DNA of 64,000 bases, taken from the NCBI GenBank assembly GCA_016928835.1, contig JAFGJW010000001.1, positions 22,306-86,305 on the forward strand, given 5' to 3'. The notes beneath the pieces are model-generated. The model had not been told where the DNA came from, did no database searches, and worked only from the letters and a program-made list of their open reading frames with translations. This DNA is from Candidatus Woesearchaeota archaeon. Its GTDB lineage: Archaea; Nanobdellota; Nanobdellia; Woesearchaeales; GW2011-AR15. Position numbers and translations under genes: made by a program. Of the stretch, positions 16,727 to 24,282 are shown piece after piece; the first letter of the stretch is position 1, and each line of letters begins with the position of its first letter.

Positions 16727-16816
16727 ACTAAAGCCCTTTAGTGCAAAAAGTGAGTATATAGGTTTAAGCTCGAATACCTAAATTTATTAAGAATAGTATT
16801 ATCTTTAATATTAAAA

Positions 16817-16969
16817 ATGTTTGCATTGAAAAGAAAATTGGTATTGACAAAGCAAGGCAACTATATTTTGACAGTGCCAAAGCAGCTGGTACAGCTCAAA
16901 GGCTGGCAGCCTGGAGACAGCCTGACTTTCAAGGATCAGAAAGGCAGCATAGTCATTGAGAAGGATTAA
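16817..16969 (+). CDS. AbrB/MazE-type swapped-hairpin DNA-binding protein
   Basis: 50 residues: MFALKRKLVLTKQGNYILTV, then PKQLVQLKGWQPGDSLTF and a basic/acidic end. The pattern (beta strand, TVPK, then LKGWQPGDSLTF) is the AbrB/SpoVT dimer fold that binds DNA, found in plasmid and toxin-antitoxin repressors. It is the leftmost gene inside the candidate element and its last 17 bases overlap the convergent winged-helix gene. No toxin partner is adjacent. Likely an element regulator. Confidence 0.75.
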   Translation: MFALKRKLVLTKQGNYILTVPKQLVQLKGWQPGDSLTFKDQKGSIVIEKD

Positions 16970-17612
16970 GGCTTTTTCTTAATTTGTTTAAATCTTGATC
17001 CAGATTCCCAGTTATTTTAAAAATATATTCTCCTAGTTTTAATTCTTCTAATTTTGAAAAGTATTCTCTTAAATTAAATTCAATACCTTCCTGTCTGTTC
17101 ATTCCGACCTTTTCCAATTCTTTTGGGAATAGTTTATTATATTTTTGATATTCTCTAGTTTTTAATTTGAATAAACAAAATTTTGCAAGTGTCGGAATAT
17201 GTATCTCTTTCGGTTGAGTTTTGATGTATTCTTTTAATGCCTTATCAAAAAATTCGTTTGCTCTAATAACTCCTTTAATTCCTGTTTTTCCAACTGCCTT
17301 TAATTGCTGCTCTGGAATTGACTTAGAAAATTTAAGTGTTTTTTCTACAAAAGCCTCAAAAGGATCTATTGGAACTTGAAACGATTTAATATATTTAGTT
17401 TGCCCCCTTGTTTTCTTAACTTGTCTTACTGCTATTAATCCAAGTTGCTCAAGTTTTTCTATATGTCTCCAGACTCCAGCATAATTAAGATCCAGTGTTT
17501 CTGCAATCTCAGTAATACTCCTCTCTTTCTCCAAACACATATAATATATTTTTTCTCTAGTTTTACTGTTAAATGCACTAGTTACTGTGTGAAGATCTAT
17601 TTCTTTTCCCAT
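16953..17612 (-). CDS. Winged-helix transcriptional regulator of the element
   Basis: 219 residues from the ATG at 17612. An N-terminal ArsR-like winged helix (about 5-70) includes RSITEIAETLDLNYAGVWRH and LEQLGLIAVRQV. The rest is a helical C-terminal domain of about 140 residues with no recognised family. The start is chosen because a TATA box (about 17636-17644) lies 28 bases ahead, predicting a leaderless mRNA; the frame itself runs up to 17687. It faces the element's main operon across a short A/T-rich interval, the usual place for a phage- or plasmid-type repressor. Confidence 0.75.
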   Translation of the reverse strand: MGKEIDLHTVTSAFNSKTREKIYYMCLEKERSITEIAETLDLNYAGVWRHIEKLEQLGLIAVRQVKKTRGQTKYIKSFQVPIDPFEAFVEKTLKFSKSIPEQQLKAVGKTGIKGVIRANEFFDKALKEYIKTQPKEIHIPTLAKFCLFKLKTREYQKYNKLFPKELEKVGMNRQEGIEFNLREYFSKLEELKLGEYIFKITGNLDQDLNKLRKSLNPSQ

Positions 17613-17687
17613 ACTTGTTTTTAATTTCATTTTGGATTTATAAATTTTGGTATTTATGATTTTATGATTTAAATGTAAGGAAATCAT

Positions 17688-17716
17688 AACATTTATATAG
17701 TAATTATATTTATATT
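17688..17716. promoter_or_regulatory. Divergent promoter region of the element
   Basis: Two TATA-like stretches, TTTATATA (17692-17699) and TATATTTATATTA just before 17717, lie between the regulator gene and the rightward operon. They fit the rightward transcript, with leaderless starts at 17717 or 17726. Proximity to the winged-helix gene suggests autoregulated control of the operon. Confidence 0.45.
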
Positions 17717-17815
17717 ATGAACAGAATGTCAGAACTCGAGGAGCTATTCAAAAAATATCAGGAGTGGAAGAGTCTGCGAATGACTCCCCCACAACCAAAA
17801 AACAGCTTGGGATAA
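17717..17815 (+). CDS. Small protein, 32 residues, start of the element operon
   Basis: MNRMSELEELFKKYQEWKSL followed by a Pro-rich end. A single charged helix. The second Met (17726) is an equally good leaderless start. Reported because it stands directly behind the divergent promoter; product unknown. Confidence 0.4.
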   Translation: MNRMSELEELFKKYQEWKSLRMTPPQPKNSLG

Positions 17816-17873
17816 ACCTAACCTCTATGACTGGTTTATCCTTCTCTGTTTTTATAATTATGTAAACAGAAAA

Positions 17874-18047
17874 ATGATAATCTTTTCCAATTTTACAAAA
17901 AGCAGCAAGTTGCGGAGAGTTCCTATTTCTATACGGATTGAAAGCCTTATTATTGACAGATTAAAAGAGGAGAAAAAGGATCAGGTTTCAGATTATTTGA
18001 GGCAGCTGATCTATGATGACTTAGAGGTCAAGTTCGAGAAAAAATGA
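17874..18047 (+). CDS. Ribbon-helix-helix (CopG/Arc-like) DNA-binding protein
   Basis: 57 residues. The core RVPISIRIESLIIDRLKEEK (strand then helix), then DQVSDYLRQLIYDDLE (second helix), is the ribbon-helix-helix fold, whose strand residues contact the major groove. The stop overlaps the start of the next gene (ATGA). Such proteins are common copy-number or operon repressors on archaeal plasmids and viruses. Confidence 0.75.
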   Translation: MIIFSNFTKSSKLRRVPISIRIESLIIDRLKEEKKDQVSDYLRQLIYDDLEVKFEKK

Positions 18048-18211
18048 CACTTAGACTAAGCCCAGAGGATTTTGCATTTCTGATTTATTTAATTGGCAAA
18101 GCGCAGCATCAACTAAAAACGGAACATGAATTTAAGAGAGTCTGGCAGGCTCAGGCATTGAAACAAAAAATTAAAGGGTATATAGAGGTGAAAAATTATG
18201 AAGACTATTGA
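18044..18211 (+). CDS. Small helical protein, 55 residues
   Basis: MTLRLSPEDFAFLIYLIGKA then a long basic helix. Linked by a four-base overlap upstream and a 14-base overlap downstream, so it is part of one polycistron. Unrecognised. The overlap pattern on both sides is the main support. Confidence 0.55.
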   Translation: MTLRLSPEDFAFLIYLIGKAQHQLKTEHEFKRVWQAQALKQKIKGYIEVKNYEDY

Positions 18212-18431
18212 AATAACCGACACAAATGCAGAACTTATTGACAATTTCAGACATGATAAATATTTATCAAAAGTAATAAAGGATCTAGATAAAAAATCAG
18301 ACAATGATATTATAATGATGTTGCATCTTGGGTTTAATGAAAAGGATTTCATGGAATCTTTAGGTGGGAAAGTAACTTTTGGTCCAATTTTAGTAGAGTT
18401 TGATTTAAATAAAATTGAAGGTGAAAAATGA
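18198..18431 (+). CDS. Hypothetical protein, 77 residues
   Basis: Acidic soluble protein. GAGGTGAAAAAT precedes the ATG and is a good ribosome-binding site. The last codons overlap the start of the MCM-like gene by four bases, so the two are translationally coupled, which suggests a function tied to it (loader or inhibitor; inference). No family recognised. Confidence 0.6.
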   Translation: MKTIEITDTNAELIDNFRHDKYLSKVIKDLDKKSDNDIIMMLHLGFNEKDFMESLGGKVTFGPILVEFDLNKIEGEK

Positions 18432-20506
18432 CTGATGACGAAGCAACAAAAAAACTGACTGAAGAAGAGGTAGCTAAACTTGAGTATGATTTTGAAAGAA
18501 TAGCTATTGAAGAGTTAAGAAAAAAATCTGATCTAATCGAGTTAAATGATAAAATCATATATCTAAGATTTCCTCAGAAGATAATAATTCAAAACCTTAT
18601 ATGCGAGGCCTTAGAAACTGATTATCAAAGTGGAGAGCAAAATCATAAGGGAAATTTATATAAATTTTCTTTTGGAAAAGGGCTTGATGAACTAATACTT
18701 TTTTCTGATCATGTTTTTTCATTGGGAGAAACAAACATCTTTCTTGAGCCCATGTCTGAGGCCGAGATTATTTTTTCTAAAGTGGTGGTAAATGCTATTT
18801 ATAAGCATTACAAAGGTGTTGAAACAAAGTTGCGGATCAAGAATTTTAAGTTTTTTATTGTTGATTTTTTAAAAGACCTAGAGACTAAGGAAAATAAAAA
18901 ACAAATCTCATTAAAACAAAAATTGGAGGCTATACATGAAGTCATTTATTATTTTAATGACTACTGCAAAACTAGCTCACTTGATCCCCTAACTGATTTG
19001 AGACAGTTGCATATAATAAACCCTTTTTTATTTAAAGAGGCAAGCCCAATAATGCCCTTTTCTGAAGATGAATTTAGGGGACTCTCCAGAGAGGAGCTTA
19101 TCTCAATTATTGAGCTGCATCTGACTCAAGGGTTTAGTAATGATCCAAGATTGATAGAAGATGCTAAGAGAAGTATTTTTCTGATAGACCAGCATCAATC
19201 GGATAATTACAAATATGCAAAATACCAAGATAATAAAATCATTGTCGAGGACACAAAGACAGCAAAGACCTCCATATATAGCAATTTTTGTTTAGTGACT
19301 GAGGATTTCTCAAAAGCAGGGTTAACAGGTTACTCAACATCAGACACTACGGCGGAGGGGGTTTTAACAAATGAAAAAAGAGCCTGTTTATTTGATGAGA
19401 TGAGCGATAACAAACGCACAGAGATTTTATCAGGTGCTTTAAACTTAATGGAAAAGGGAATCGCAACAATCATAAAAGGCAAACAAAAGGTTGTTTCCAA
19501 GTATGCAAATGAATACAATTTTACCTCTAATCCAGCGCAATCGGAAGATACTGAAGCAGGAGCAATCTTCCAGTTTTCAGACTTGATTAAGACACTTACA
19601 AATAATCCGATTGGTTTTGGCTCAAGAATTGGCACAGTAAGGTTTATGCCAGGTTATAGCAAATATTCAGGGAAGCCTATTGATTCCAGGAAATCACAAA
19701 AGATAAGGGCACTATTTGAGCATCTAAGATCCAAACTAAGCCAGGCATTAATCAAGGCATACGAAAATACTCAAGTTTTAGATTGGTTGGAAGAGCCTTA
19801 TTCAATTGAAGAGCTTAAGCAGTTTAATCTCTTAATTGATACTATTGGATACCTGCCAGTTAAAAGGTTTTTTGAGTCGTTTAGATCTAACTATGCAAGG
19901 GTTAGAGGGGGGGCATTGAAGCAGGCTTTATTATTGCAGATCGACTTAATTAATAGAGGAGAACTTGACTTTAATCTATTGCTTGAAGATGCAAATAAAT
20001 GTTATTCTGAGCTTTTCAATGAGAACTTAAAATCAATCAGAAGAGTATCAACTGCGGTTAAGGAAAAACTCACAGATGATCTGATTAAATCAACTTTGGA
20101 ATTTTACTCTCCAAAATATGCCAGGACATTGATAAAAACCCTAATACTGTTTATTATTGAAAATAAGGTTGGCCTGCATAAAATAGTTTTAGAAGAGCTA
20201 AAACCTGTTTATGAAAAATATAAGGACTATCTCCCTTACAAAGAAAATAAGGATAATTATTTTTCAGACTTAATTAAAGATTTTCATAGAGCCAATGAAA
20301 AGGGCATTAACAACAACTTGAGAGTGAGCCTTATTAATGCTTTTGGAGTTGATATTGAACAATCAGGCAGCTCAATCTTGTTTAAGATCAAGGATACTGA
20401 ACTTTTTAATCAATACTTACAGTGGGGGCAAATCGGGTATTTCGGGTATACTTCTATTTCAGAAAATAGCGAAAAAATGGCAAAAAACACTAATAGGGGC
20501 TTATAA
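18428..20506 (+). CDS. MCM-like AAA+ protein with degenerate Walker A, putative element replication protein
   Basis: 692 residues. Residues 270-405 show the MCM helicase order. The P-loop position reads IIVEDTKTAKTSIYSNF (Lys280-Thr281; MCM proteins have GDPGTAKS). Then come SKAGLTGYS, a Walker B RACLFDEMSD (Asp323-Glu324), an ALNLMEKGIATIIKGKQ stretch like the pre-sensor hairpin, sensor 1 TSNPAQ (Asn368) and an arginine-finger-like FGSRIG (Arg400). Spacings (43, 45 and 32 residues) are near those of MCM. The N-terminal 260 residues and the C-terminal 250 are not recognised; no zinc motif is seen. The first Gly of the P-loop is Glu, and Pro and Gly are replaced by Thr and Lys, so ATP binding is uncertain. 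Likely replicative helicase or initiator; assignment is by eye. Confidence 0.55.
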   Translation: MTDDEATKKLTEEEVAKLEYDFERIAIEELRKKSDLIELNDKIIYLRFPQKIIIQNLICEALETDYQSGEQNHKGNLYKFSFGKGLDELILFSDHVFSLGETNIFLEPMSEAEIIFSKVVVNAIYKHYKGVETKLRIKNFKFFIVDFLKDLETKENKKQISLKQKLEAIHEVIYYFNDYCKTSSLDPLTDLRQLHIINPFLFKEASPIMPFSEDEFRGLSREELISIIELHLTQGFSNDPRLIEDAKRSIFLIDQHQSDNYKYAKYQDNKIIVEDTKTAKTSIYSNFCLVTEDFSKAGLTGYSTSDTTAEGVLTNEKRACLFDEMSDNKRTEILSGALNLMEKGIATIIKGKQKVVSKYANEYNFTSNPAQSEDTEAGAIFQFSDLIKTLTNNPIGFGSRIGTVRFMPGYSKYSGKPIDSRKSQKIRALFEHLRSKLSQALIKAYENTQVLDWLEEPYSIEELKQFNLLIDTIGYLPVKRFFESFRSNYARVRGGALKQALLLQIDLINRGELDFNLLLEDANKCYSELFNENLKSIRRVSTAVKEKLTDDLIKSTLEFYSPKYARTLIKTLILFIIENKVGLHKIVLEELKPVYEKYKDYLPYKENKDNYFSDLIKDFHRANEKGINNNLRVSLINAFGVDIEQSGSSILFKIKDTELFNQYLQWGQIGYFGYTSISENSEKMAKNTNRGL

Positions 20507-20519
20507 AACAATACCCGAA

Positions 20520-20702
20520 ATGCCCGAAATACCCGAGAAAATAAACAAAATGCAAAAGAAACAACTTCCAGACAAACACTTGAGCAGGCCACTGAGCCAG
20601 GAGCAGGAAGAAGAAATAAGGCAGCTTTCAGTCCAGAAGCAGATCCCTTTCATACTGGCCAAGCATGAATACTTTGAGAACAAACTGAACAGGTGGCTAT
20701 AA
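20520..20702 (+). CDS. Small charged protein, 60 residues
   Basis: Starts MPEIPEKINKMQKKQLPDKH and continues as a Glu/Gln-rich helix. The ATG at 20520 is 13 bases after the MCM-like stop; the frame is open farther upstream but would lie inside that gene. Its stop overlaps the next start (TAATG). Function unknown. Confidence 0.5.
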   Translation: MPEIPEKINKMQKKQLPDKHLSRPLSQEQEEEIRQLSVQKQIPFILAKHEYFENKLNRWL

Positions 20703-20941
20703 TGAAACCGACAACACCAATGAAGGCAATAAGATTGAAATGTGTTGATTGTTGTGCTGGGCAATCCTTAGAAATAAAAGCGTGTCCTTGTATAGATTGT
20801 TCTTTATGGAGATATCGGCTAGGTAGGAATCCAAACTACAAAGAAAATAAAAAAAACCCATACCTAAACCCCAAAAACTTTGTAGGAAGGGAAAATTGGG
20901 AGGCAATTAAACTTATTAAATTCATAAAAGAAAAATGCTGA
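20702..20941 (+). CDS. Phage-type cysteine-cluster protein
   Basis: 79 residues. The motif is KCVDCCAGQSLEIKACPCID then CSLWRYRLGRNP: CxxCC, CxC and C spaced as in a small metal-binding protein widely found in bacterial phages and prophages (pattern known from such genomes; precise role unknown). The ATG at 20702 is preferred because AGGTGG stands six bases ahead. Overlaps the upstream stop and the downstream start. Its presence favours a mobile origin. Confidence 0.65.
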   Translation: MKPTTPMKAIRLKCVDCCAGQSLEIKACPCIDCSLWRYRLGRNPNYKENKKNPYLNPKNFVGRENWEAIKLIKFIKEKC

Positions 20942-21114
20942 ACTTAATTTTTCAAATGATTGAACTAAGTCTCATAATTTGCTTGTTGTATTTTGTCATG
21001 CTTATTTTTCTAGTCATACTTACCCGATTTTTATCTCCACCATTAAAGGCTGGGCAGCCTCCTAAAGCCCAGCCGAGAAGAGGCAGGACAGGGAAACTGT
21101 TTAAGAGAACTTGA
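20935..21114 (+). CDS. Small single-pass membrane protein, 59 residues
   Basis: A hydrophobic helix (residues 4-30, LSLIICLLYFVMLIFLVIL) is followed by a basic Pro/Arg-rich tail. The start lies inside the last codons of the cysteine-cluster gene. The gene also contains a perfect 8-base-pair GC-rich hairpin at 21048-21074. Unknown function. Confidence 0.5.
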   Translation: MLNLIFQMIELSLIICLLYFVMLIFLVILTRFLSPPLKAGQPPKAQPRRGRTGKLFKRT

Positions 21115-21145
21115 GCAGCCCGTAATAAAAGAGTAGGTGGCGTAA

Positions 21146-21424
21146 ATGAACAAAATAAACATACTGTTGTATCAATGCCAGAAAGAGGAACTAGAGCTTA
21201 GGCTTTATGATCCTGAGATTCCAGCAAGGACAAAAGCAGATATTATGAAGCTTGCACTGGAGAGCTATTTAGAATCAACAAAAGACGCTGTTTTAGATGC
21301 CAGAAGCCATGATAAGGTTAAAACACAGCTGGAAGATTCGCTAGGCAGAAATGCAACAAGAGAGGAATACATCACAGCGATACTGAAGGATCAGAAAAAA
21401 AGGTTTGGAGTTGGTGAAGAATGA
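21146..21424 (+). CDS. Hypothetical helical protein coupled to recombinase
   Basis: 92 residues, predicted mostly helical and charged. GTAGGTGGCG lies before the ATG as a ribosome-binding site. The four-base overlap with the recombinase start suggests coupled translation and possibly an accessory (excisionase-like or DNA-binding) role; no helix-turn-helix is clear. It might also replace the missing N-terminal core-binding domain of the recombinase; inference. Confidence 0.55.
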   Translation: MNKINILLYQCQKEELELRLYDPEIPARTKADIMKLALESYLESTKDAVLDARSHDKVKTQLEDSLGRNATREEYITAILKDQKKRFGVGEE

Positions 21425-22089
21425 GGCAGGTTTTGGAAGTAAAACAAAAAAGGCATAACTTCTTTATTACAGATCAGGAAGCTGGCATAATCTGGAATGA
21501 AAGCAAATACTATGAGAAGCTGCATTTAATGATTGGTTTTGCACTGTTCAGAGGTTTGCGAATCGGAGAGATCAGGGCATTGAACATCACAGATTTTGAA
21601 GATAATTTTAACAAGGTAACAGTAATAATCCAGAAATCAAATATTAAAGATACGCTGCCCTTGATCCAAGAATTTGCAGAAGTAGTCAGGGCATTTGTCA
21701 AGAAGAATCTTCACACATTTGACAGGGGATATTTTTTCCCTCATTACAGGCAGTTTGACAGCAGCCCTTATCCATATTTAGCAAGCAACACAGTTAATAT
21801 TATGTTTTACAATTTCAGAAAGCGACTGATAAAAAAATATCCTCAATTCGCTGATAAATCAGCATACGGCAACGGATATAAAAGGCATAGGTTAGGCTGG
21901 CATTCATTGAGAAGATGGTTTGAAACTAGGCTCTGGGAATCTGGCAATAATCCAGAACAGATTAGCCACATCATGCGATATCGAAGCCCAAAAGTAGTAT
22001 ATCAGTATCTCGATAGTTATCGAACATGGAAAACAGAAGGGGAACTCTTGAAAAATACTTTCTCAGGATTCTTGAAAGAGGTCGAGTAA
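21421..22089 (+). CDS. Tyrosine recombinase, catalytic domain only
   Basis: 222 residues. Catalytic residues visible: Arg in FRGLRIGEIRAL (about residue 43), His-x-x-Arg in GWHSLRRWFE (about 160-163), a His in QISHIMRYRS and Tyr in VVYQYLDSY near residue 200. No N-terminal SAM-like core-binding domain precedes the catalytic part, unlike the other integrase in this element. Downstream gene starts inside its stop codon. May resolve dimers or invert DNA rather than integrate; the second recombinase close to the tRNA is the better integrase candidate. Confidence 0.85.
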   Translation: MRQVLEVKQKRHNFFITDQEAGIIWNESKYYEKLHLMIGFALFRGLRIGEIRALNITDFEDNFNKVTVIIQKSNIKDTLPLIQEFAEVVRAFVKKNLHTFDRGYFFPHYRQFDSSPYPYLASNTVNIMFYNFRKRLIKKYPQFADKSAYGNGYKRHRLGWHSLRRWFETRLWESGNNPEQISHIMRYRSPKVVYQYLDSYRTWKTEGELLKNTFSGFLKEVE

Positions 22090-22646
22090 TGGCATCAAGA
22101 GATCAGGTTATTCATTTATTGGAGCAGCACGATTTCCTCAGTACAAAGCAGATATACCACAGTTTAAGAGATAATTTCCCATTGAACAGGCTAGTATATC
22201 AGGGGTTAATCTGTTGCACAAGTGACGGAAGCAAAAACCTTTATTTTTTGCCTGGCAAAATAGACAAGTTGCCAGAAGCATTAAGAAACAGAGGTCAGCA
22301 AGCAAAAGAACAGGCAATACCTCAAGAGGTTAAGCCTGAGTCATGGGATATTGATAAGCTGGAGTTAAGCCAAGAAGAGAAGGAAAAGCTGCTTAAAGCA
22401 ATAAAAGGAGAGGTTACTTGCCATTACACCAAGGCAGAGCTTGAGCTCATGGAAGAGTGTAATCCAGAAGCAAGAAGGATCTATGAAAGAAATAAGTATC
22501 GTAACAATCCAGAGTTTAGGAAGGGAAGGTTGAAGTATTACAAAGGCTGGTACAGGGAGAGATACGCTCCAGCGTTGAGGGAAGCAAGAGAGCAAACATT
22601 TAACAGCATACTTGAGAACATCTCAAGATTTTTAGAGCAGGTATAA
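22089..22646 (+). CDS. Winged-helix-like protein, last gene of the element operon
   Basis: 185 residues from the ATG at 22089, whose A is the last base of the recombinase TAA stop; the frame is open farther upstream but that part overlaps the recombinase. N-terminus SRDQVIHLLEQHDFLSTKQI and a beta hairpin (KNLYFLPGK) look like a winged helix. The C-terminal half is basic and helical with a Tyr/Arg-rich RNKYRNNPEFRKGRLKYYKG stretch, likely nucleic-acid binding. Confidence 0.55.
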   Translation: MASRDQVIHLLEQHDFLSTKQIYHSLRDNFPLNRLVYQGLICCTSDGSKNLYFLPGKIDKLPEALRNRGQQAKEQAIPQEVKPESWDIDKLELSQEEKEKLLKAIKGEVTCHYTKAELELMEECNPEARRIYERNKYRNNPEFRKGRLKYYKGWYRERYAPALREAREQTFNSILENISRFLEQV

Positions 22647-22690
22647 AATGATTAAAACTTTTAATCGGGGGTTCGCTCCATATTATTAAT

Positions 22691-22763
22691 ATATATCATA
22701 GATATATAAGGAATAATGAAAAAAGAGGTCAGCTCTATACTGAAATATATACCATAGGTATAT
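22691..22763. repeat. Two 17-base palindromes, candidate operators or iterons
   Basis: ATATATCATAGATATAT (22691-22707) and ATATACCATAGGTATAT (22747-22763) are perfect inverted repeats around the same ATA core, centres 56 bases apart. They stand in a 250-base non-coding gap after the element operon. A 24-codon frame at 22778 is probably meaningless. Such sites suit a dimeric repressor (the RHH, AbrB or winged-helix proteins) or a replication origin. Confidence 0.55.
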
Positions 22764-22900
22764 TAGGAGACAATAAAATGACTTATATAATAAGCAAAGT
22801 ATTCAAAAGGTTTCCGAATACACTGGTTGATTTTTGTCCGCAAGATAATTAATATTAATATTATTTATATAATATAAATATAGGGGTATAGGTTTTTAAT

Positions 22901-23221
22901 TTGGGAAAAGGGATTGAGCCATCAGAAAAAATGCCAATAGTTGCATATCCATTGTATGCTTTTGATATGGAAAAGGACTGTAGGGCTGGACTTGCATTTC
23001 TTAAATTGTCAAAGATAAATAATTGTTCATTCATAAATATAATATTTACTCCATCGTTTAAGGATGAAGATGGTAAATATCAGAGAATGGGACAATATAA
23101 TATTCGGCTACCGATTACTATGCTTGTGCGGTTCTTGAAGATAATAAGGCTGAATTATGGTATCAATCTAAAATCACAGAACAAATGGAAGATTAAGACA
23201 TTGCCAGGACTAAGGAAATGA
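22901..23221 (+). CDS. Hypothetical protein
   Basis: 106 residues from TTG at 22901 or 96 from ATG at 22931. A TATA box (TTTATATAA, 22864-22872) about 30 bases ahead favours the TTG start as leaderless. Contains SFINIIFTPSFKDEDGKY and a basic C-terminus; soluble. Resembles small ssDNA- or RNA-binding proteins only in composition. No family recognised. Confidence 0.5.
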   Translation: MGKGIEPSEKMPIVAYPLYAFDMEKDCRAGLAFLKLSKINNCSFINIIFTPSFKDEDGKYQRMGQYNIRLPITMLVRFLKIIRLNYGINLKSQNKWKIKTLPGLRK

Positions 23222-23335
23222 GATTATATATAAAATCAGAAAAAATGATGGCGAATATTCCAATAGGAAGAACCATGACAAATATTATAAACCGACATCA
23301 ACTATAAAGAGAAAATCTGAACAAATCAGAAATAA

Positions 23336-23833
23336 TCAATACTCATCTTCAAGTTGATCTAGGCTCTCATTTAAGAATCTTGTTATAAAATCAGCAGTCT
23401 CTTCAAGTATCTTTCTGTTTTTTACTAGAGAATTTGGAATCCTTAAAGTTAAATAACCTTTCTTAAAGGAAAAGTAAGTTCTTTTCAAATCTGAGAGGGC
23501 TTGTTTAGTATTAAAATTGTGTTGTTGACCATCTACTTCAATATTAACTTTCGATTCAGTTATGGCAATATCAATGTGTTTAAAACCATCCCATTTTTCC
23601 AATTGAACAGGAACTCCTCTTTCCATAAGTGCACTTGCTAGTTGTCTAGCTTCAGGGGTTATATTAGATTTCTTTCCATTAAAAAATACTTTTTTTTCTT
23701 TGATATCAGATTTTAGACGTTTATTATAACTCAATTGGTGAGTCCTGCATAATGGTTTATTAAATTTATCAACAGAATAGCTATAAACATTTTGAGATAT
23801 TGTCTTTTTGCATACAGAACAAAAATATCTCAT
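23336..23833 (-). CDS. Zinc-finger + DUF559/Vsr-like endonuclease
   Basis: 165 residues. The N-terminus holds CSVC and, 25 residues later, CRTH, a probable zinc site. The C-terminal half is a PD-(D/E)XK-type fold: HIDIAITESKVNIEVDGQQH has the Asp, Glu-x-Asp and Gln residues of the DUF559/very-short-patch-repair group, followed by KKGYLTLRIPN. A DNA nuclease of the element or its cargo; it runs against the main operon and has its own promoter side. Substrate unknown. Confidence 0.7.
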   Translation of the reverse strand: MRYFCSVCKKTISQNVYSYSVDKFNKPLCRTHQLSYNKRLKSDIKEKKVFFNGKKSNITPEARQLASALMERGVPVQLEKWDGFKHIDIAITESKVNIEVDGQQHNFNTKQALSDLKRTYFSFKKGYLTLRIPNSLVKNRKILEETADFITRFLNESLDQLEDEY

Positions 23834-23892
23834 GTAATAGTCTTTAATATCCTCAATATATAAATTTTACTTCAAGAAGGGGATAAATTATT

Positions 23893-24282
23893 TTACTTCT
23901 TTCTTACATAATACCAGATAGCTAACCCAATTACTATAAGGTCATCAAGTGGAAATAGAGGTAGGAGATCAATGGGGGAGAGTACGTATATTGTAGCGAG
24001 GATAGCAACCCAAGGCGAACGTCCTTTGTTTAGTCTTGAGCCATCCATTTCGATTCTATGAGTATCTTCATGCTCTCTTTTTGTGACTATTCTAAGATTT
24101 GAGACATTATTATTTAATTTGTTTCCATCGATATGGTGCACTTGATACCGACTAAAACCTCCAAAGTACTTGTAACGATTAGGCTTGTAAATCCGAGAAT
24201 ATGCCACCCAACGGTGAACTAGCTTTTTAGAACCTGTAAACCTTAAGTAACCATTATTATCAACATAAGTTTTCTTTTTCAT
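23893..24282 (-). CDS. HNH endonuclease domain fused to DUF1232 membrane segment
   Basis: 129 residues. Residues 20-80 are an HNH homing-type nuclease: RWVAYSRIYKP, then QVHHIDGNKLNNNVSNLRIV and THR, with the paired His and Asn of the HNH motif. Residues 85-129 are a different module: SPWVAILATIYVLSPIDLLP followed by a hydrophobic helix, typical of DUF1232 (YkvA) small membrane proteins. A membrane-tethered nuclease is an unusual combination. It has no stop between the modules. Homing nucleases of this kind usually are free-standing. Confidence 0.75.
   Translation of the reverse strand: MKKKTYVDNNGYLRFTGSKKLVHRWVAYSRIYKPNRYKYFGGFSRYQVHHIDGNKLNNNVSNLRIVTKREHEDTHRIEMDGSRLNKGRSPWVAILATIYVLSPIDLLPLFPLDDLIVIGLAIWYYVRKK

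Noticed and set aside
22778..22852. 24-codon frame after the second palindrome
   Set aside because: Very short, no composition support; probably random in A/T-rich DNA.
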